Shown here piece after piece: positions 60,241 to 64,000 of a stretch of DNA of 64,000 bases. This DNA is from PALSA-693 sp963834725. GTDB taxonomy: Bacteria > Actinomycetota > Acidimicrobiia > Acidimicrobiales > Palsa-688. Numbering within the stretch: the stretch's first letter is position 1; each line of letters starts with the position of its first letter. The translations under genes and the position numbers were made by a program. The notes under the pieces were generated by a model. It worked only from the letters and a program-made list of their open reading frames with translations, did not search any database and was not told the origin of the DNA. The stretch covers positions 5,870,078-5,934,077 of the forward strand of contig CAWICN010000001.1 in NCBI GenBank assembly GCA_963834725.1. The letters are read 5' to 3'.

Positions 60241-61550
60241 GTCAGCGAGCTTCTCCCGGTAGGTGCACCGCCCGCCTCGTCACAGGTGGCTGTGAGGCCG
60301 GCGATGTCGCCCAACCGCTCGCATACTGCAGTCGTGGCAACCGACATCGCTGACGCGGTTGAGTGCCAGGACGACACCGCAAGCCGAGCTCCTGACGCCC
60401 CAAAGTCGGGGCCCCCATGGCGCGTGTATGGCGCAGGCGTCCTGGTTTCTTCGGGGTCGCCGAAAGTCGCGCAACCACGCCAATGAGCAGCACTTCTGGT
60501 CGCCGGAGGACGCCCCCATCCCCCGAAGATCGGCCTTGTAAGCTTCCGTTTCCGGATTCGAGCCGCGCCAGAGAGGCCGCCCGAACACCCAACGGCGTCC
60601 CCAGTGAATGTCCCACGTAACTCCCAGAGGCGGGGCCCCCAGCAGCGTCCTCACCATCCAGCTGAGCGCTTGTCGACGAGCGCTGTCGTGGTCACGGCGT
60701 GGTCACGAACTCCCCATAACTCGCCGGCACAGGACGATACGACGTCGACTGGGGTCTCAAAAAGTGCCTGCTCAGCGTCACTGTCCAAGACTTGACGACA
60801 CTGGCTGACACGAGCCTGGCAGGAGTTCGAATCCCGCGCCGACCGTGCCGTGACATGTCCCCTGGTCGTCGCTCGTACCATCGAGTCACTACTGTTGCCC
60901 TGTAGCCCTCGGATTCGCTGCCGCTCGTGAGGACCCCTTCGGGCGGGGAGCACCTCGGGTGGGGATCTGGGATCAATCTCTCGACCTACATGGGATCCCT
61001 GATGTCGCCAGCGCCAAGGTCGAGAACGGGGCAGGCCCTCGGTTAGTGACATCGCCGCCAGCCGGCGCGTGGAGCGGTCGGCGAGGTAATCGTTCGGCCG
61101 TGGCGCCGGGAGGGAGTTCCGTCGGGGTCGGCTGGTTCCAGGTTGGTTCCAAACTTCCCGTAACGAAACCGGACTTGATGGGCCGGCAAGGAAGCGCCGC
61201 AGCGAGTCATCCCTGCTCCTGCGTGAAGTGGACTGGGTGACACCATCGATCATGGAAGCGGGGAGAGTTCAAGTCCCCTCGCCGAGGCGAAGCCACAACG
61301 GTACGAAGGTCAGACAAGTAACCCTAGTCGGGCACCTTCGGCGGATAGCCGACATGTGGCAAGGACCCGCGACATCGACGCGGCGGCCAATCTGGACCCA
61401 CTGCCTGGCCGCGCATCGTGGAGATCGCCGAGCCCCCCGGACTGGACTACATCGTCGAGAACTGCAGCGTCGACAGGACGCCCGAGGCTCCCAGGAAGCC
61501 CTGGCGGGCTTCCTCATCCATGGTGCTATCGACACCCTGACCGGGCCCTC

Positions 61551-61610
61551 AAGAGGCTCCGTCGTTAAGGCCGGCCTACGGCCGACACCCGCCCTAACGA
61601 CGATCCTCTT
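61551..61610. repeat. 60-bp imperfect palindrome
   Basis: AAGAGG..C.GTCGTTA and its complement TAACGACGATCCTCTT enclose CGGCC/GGCCG around a TAC centre. It could form a long hairpin or be a recombination site; there is no T run for a simple terminator. It lies 170 bases upstream of the toxin-antitoxin pair. Confidence 0.55.
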
Positions 61611-61732
61611 GACCGCCCTGCCTTAATCCGCCGCGCCCGGAAACCCTCGGCGGTTCCACCTCAGATCAGCGCTCAGAGGCAGCTGAGGGAACAACCCCTG
61701 ACGACGGCTCCGTCTGGCTACCCTTGATGGTG

Positions 61733-61969
61733 ATGTCCACTGTGCATTTGCCCGACGAGCTGGTCGACCGGCTCGCTGTCGAGGCCGCCCGGCGCGGCAT
61801 CAGTGTCGACGCGCTCGCGGCCGAGACCCTCGCCGCCGCGTTCGATCAGCCCGTCACCCCGATAGGGCCAAGGCGTCGGTTGGCGTTCGTGGCGATCGGC
61901 GCGTCCGGTCAGCCCCGTGGCGGCGCTGAGGCCGACGAGCTGTTGGCCGAGGGCTTCGGGCGCGACTGA
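61733..61969 (+). CDS. vapB: VapB-like antitoxin
   Basis: A 78-residue protein with an N-terminal ribbon-helix-helix-like part 'TVHLPDELVDRLAVEAARRGISVDALAAETLAAAF', followed by a flexible tail with 'RRLAFVAIGASGQPRGGAEADELLAEGF' as in antitoxins that wrap around PIN toxins. ATGs at 61727 and 61733 are possible starts. Its TGA is directly followed by the toxin GTG. Confidence 0.8.
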   Translation: MSTVHLPDELVDRLAVEAARRGISVDALAAETLAAAFDQPVTPIGPRRRLAFVAIGASGQPRGGAEADELLAEGFGRD

Positions 61970-62380
61970 GTGCTGCTGGTCGACACCGGCCCGCTCGTGG
62001 CCGCCGCCGACACCGACGACGCCCGCCACCTGGCTTGCCGGGTCCTGCTCGAGGATGTCCGGGGGCCGCTGGTCACTAGCCCCATGGTGATCGCCGAGGC
62101 CGCCTACCTCCTCGACCGCCAACTTGGGCCTGCCGCCGAGGTCGCGCTGTTCGCTTCGATTACCGACGGCAGCCTGCAGGTGGAGAACATCCGGGAACAA
62201 GATTGGGCCCGCGTCGGCGAGCTGGTCGCGGCCTACGCTGATTTGCGCTTGGGTGGCACCGACGCCTCGCTGGTCGCCCTGGCCGAGCGGCTGGGAGTCG
62301 GCACGATCGCCACGTTGAACCGGCGGGACTTCACCGTGGTCCGCCCTCGCCACATCGAAGCGTTCGAACTCGTCCCCTGA
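61970..62380 (+). CDS. vapC: PIN-domain VapC-like toxin
   Basis: A 136-residue PIN ribonuclease: 'LLVDTGPLVAAADTDDARH' (first Asp), 'LVTSPMVIAEAAYLLDRQLG' (Glu), 'YADLRLGGTDASLVALAERLGVGTIATLNRRDFTVVRP' (two late Asp). All four acidic metal ligands are present. It starts at GTG directly after the antitoxin stop. The target RNA is unknown. Confidence 0.87.
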   Translation: MLLVDTGPLVAAADTDDARHLACRVLLEDVRGPLVTSPMVIAEAAYLLDRQLGPAAEVALFASITDGSLQVENIREQDWARVGELVAAYADLRLGGTDASLVALAERLGVGTIATLNRRDFTVVRPRHIEAFELVP

Positions 62381-62742
62381 CTGAATCGGCGCGTTCTTTA
62401 GCCGCCAGCCGCCAGGAGCCCCCAGCCGGTCACCCCAGGCGGGAGAGTGGACGCGACGACCAAGCCCGGCTCCACGCTGCCTGGCGCCCTGTGGCATTAC
62501 CCACACAGCACAAGGGTTTCTCGGACGGAGCGGACGGACACGGATGGAGCCGGACTAGTGCGGGTTCGAGCCCGAGATGGGGCGTCGACCTGCTCGGACG
62601 CGGCAGGGGTGCGAAGGCCGGCGATGAGATCGAGGTCGGTGCGCACTTGGCGCCGAAAACCTTCGATGTCGCGGGAGGGCCAGCGGTCTCGGGGGCGGAG
62701 GTGTTCGGCAAGGGTCGCGTGACTCGTAATCCGCTTGGGGGA

Positions 62743-63948
62743 TCACGCTTGCGGCCCGAGGACCATCGCCTCGAGGCCCCGCGCCGCTTCGAGATCGCGG
62801 GAGGGCATGAAGTCGGCATAGACGCGAAGCAGCATCTCCGGGGTGTGGCCGAGTCGGCCGGCCGCGGTGCGGACATCAACACCGGCGCCGACCATCTGCG
62901 TTGCCGCGAAGTAGCGCAGGTAGTGCGTAGTGACCGGCAGGCCGGCGCGCTTGCCGAGGGCCGTGATCGCATGGCCCAGCCCCTTGGCGTTCATCGGGGT
63001 GTGTCCGCAGTCGTAGGACAGCAGCCACCCTTCGGAGTCGGGTTCGATCCCCAGTTGGGTGGCGCGGGCTGTCAGTGCCTCCGAGTAGCGCCGGAGGATG
63101 GCCACGCCGCCCGGTCCAAGTGAGAGGATCTTGGCATCACCGCCGTCGCGGCCCTTGAGCGGCCTGGTCTGGTCGCCACCCTTCCCGGGAACTCGTTGCC
63201 GCTCGAACCGGATCGTGGCCTCCCCCCAATCGACGTCATGCCACCGCAGTCCGCACAACTCACCCCGGCGCGCTCCAGTGATCGCTCCTATAGATACCGC
63301 CGTGGCCAGATCGACATCGTCCCCGCACGCCTCGATGAGAGCTCGGATCTCCGTTGGCTCTGGGGCCTTCCGGCCTGACTTCTTCTTGCCGGGCGGGCTG
63401 GCCGCAGCCGCTGGGTTCTTGTCGATCAAGCCCCACTTGACCGCCTGGGCGAGAGCGGAGGAGACCAAGGCGTGGTGTTGGCGGATGGTGTTGGGTCCCA
63501 GCCCAGTCGTCTTCTGGCGGGCGTTGCCTCCCACTTGGGCCTTCGAGGCGTAGTAGGCGTCGAGGTCGTACGCCGTGAGCTTCCTCAGCTGCAGCGCACC
63601 CAGCGCCGGCAGCAGGTGGGCTTGGATCACCGTGCGGTAGGTCTCGACCGTTGCTGGTCGTCTGCCGATGCGCTCGACATGTGCGAGCCAGGCTTCGAGC
63701 AGATCCGCGACCGTTCCCTTGACGCCGAGATGTTTTCCCTCCGAGACTTCCCGCTCAAGCCGTCGGCGCTCGGCCTCAGCGGCGCTCTTTGTGCCTCTAA
63801 CGGTTCGCTCGACTTGTCGGGGCTTCTTCGTGATCGGGTCCGGGCCGACATACACGCGGACTCGCCAGACCCCTGTCCTGGTTTCCTGGACGCTTCCCGT
63901 TCCCTTGGGCCGCCTGGCCTTGGCGCGTACGATCACGCTTTCCAGCAT
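62743..63948 (-). CDS. Phage-type tyrosine integrase (intact)
   Basis: A 401-residue integrase with AP2-like N-terminal arm-binding part ('GTGSVQETRTGVWRVRVYVGPDPITKKPRQ'), SAM-like core ('VADLLEAWLAHVERIGRRPATVETYRTVIQAHLLPALGALQL') and catalytic domain: 'IGAITGARRGELCGLRWHDVDW' (Arg), 'THYLRYFAATQMVGAGVDV' (His-x-x-Arg), 'LGHTPEMLLRVYADFM' (Tyr). The ATG at 63948 overlaps a doubled TATAGGGAT. No tRNA gene or phage genes are seen in the window, so the element it belongs to would extend to the right. Confidence 0.9.
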   Translation of the reverse strand: MLESVIVRAKARRPKGTGSVQETRTGVWRVRVYVGPDPITKKPRQVERTVRGTKSAAEAERRRLEREVSEGKHLGVKGTVADLLEAWLAHVERIGRRPATVETYRTVIQAHLLPALGALQLRKLTAYDLDAYYASKAQVGGNARQKTTGLGPNTIRQHHALVSSALAQAVKWGLIDKNPAAAASPPGKKKSGRKAPEPTEIRALIEACGDDVDLATAVSIGAITGARRGELCGLRWHDVDWGEATIRFERQRVPGKGGDQTRPLKGRDGGDAKILSLGPGGVAILRRYSEALTARATQLGIEPDSEGWLLSYDCGHTPMNAKGLGHAITALGKRAGLPVTTHYLRYFAATQMVGAGVDVRTAAGRLGHTPEMLLRVYADFMPSRDLEAARGLEAMVLGPQA

Positions 63949-63967
63949 ATAGGGATTTATAGGGATG
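63948..63967. repeat. Doubled TATAGGGAT at the integrase start
   Basis: Two copies of TATAGGGAT at a 10-base period, one helical turn, overlapping the integrase start codon. This suits a recombinase or excisionase arm site controlling its own gene. A comparable doublet occurs at 47950-47973 near the integrase remnant. Confidence 0.4.
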
Positions 63968-64000
63968 AGAACATCAACAGGGCCTCTGACCTGGGGTTGA

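Noticed and set aside
60797..60850. Possible tRNA 3' half (GGAGTTCGAATCCC)
   Set aside because: The T-stem does not pair properly and no acceptor, D or anticodon arms are found upstream; the same holds for GAGAGTTCAAGTCCCC at about 61263 and GGGTTCGAGCCC at about 62563.

Overview
The window is high-GC DNA with actinobacterial gene content: a SigB/SigF-type sigma factor with partner-switching regulators, SARP/AfsR-type giant regulators, a flavin-dependent LLM oxidoreductase, DUF6458 and DUF6328 small membrane proteins, and an ArsI-type arsenic operon. I read it as a chromosomal segment of an Actinomycetota member, possibly an uncultured acidimicrobiia-like lineage; the exact clade cannot be fixed from the sequence. 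I found no tRNA, rRNA or CRISPR array.

Region 1 (1-3.45 kb) holds a DUF2127 membrane protein cut by the window edge, an SGNH esterase, a cytidylate-kinase-like protein, and an MntR-like metalloregulator preceded by a small membrane ORF. Region 2 (3.47-13.6 kb) is a minus-strand catabolic cluster: MetE-like C1 transferase, cyclase-family hydrolase, FMN alpha-hydroxy-acid oxidase, HpaI-type aldolase, two tandem paralogous amidohydrolases, a Rieske ferredoxin, a third amidohydrolase and a VanB/PDR-type reductase. Two similar DtxR-box-like sequences lie near the regulator and in front of the Rieske gene. Region 3 (13.6-22.8 kb) holds housekeeping and stress signalling: a GAF-PP2C phosphatase, GlnRS with a YqeY-like tail, a methyltransferase, a MEDS/HATPase regulator, an RsbW-like kinase and a sigma factor with an N-terminal CheR-like domain. 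Region 4 (22.9-26.3 kb) has a ferredoxin, an orphan CoxM-like FAD subunit, a DsbA-like protein and a MOSC protein, with a 46-bp tandem repeat. Region 5 (26.9-30.7 kb) is an Sco protein followed by an arsenic operon: arsR divergent from arsI-aqp-arsC-GNAT-unknown.

Region 6 (30.7-46.6 kb) is accessory DNA with two giant SARP-cyclase-NB-ARC regulators whose 5' 1.86 kb is nearly identical, a dispersed repeat present four times, three small exported proteins (two of them paralogues), an IS1380-type transposase and an SDR enzyme. Region 7 (46.7-61.7 kb) is decayed DNA. It contains integrase, PhaC, acyltransferase and pyruvyltransferase remnants, a GT4 glycosyltransferase, and a three-level nest of mobile elements: an IS3-family element whose transposase is split by a group II intron, whose reverse transcriptase is in turn split at the YADD motif by a trio of tyrosine recombinases (RIT-type element) with 39-bp inverted repeats. 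Region 8 (61.7-64 kb) carries a VapBC-like toxin-antitoxin pair and an intact phage-type integrase.

Gene-poor stretches in which I see no supported gene: 26322-26924, 31932-32442 (partly similar to 41870-42050), 38094-38254, 40043-40697, 41514-42057, 47662-48729, 49086-49618, 50209-51136, 52622-52873, 60241-61732 and 62381-62742. Several genes carry single-base frame disruptions, some compensating each other. These may be assembly indels or real decay, and the raw reads would be needed to tell.
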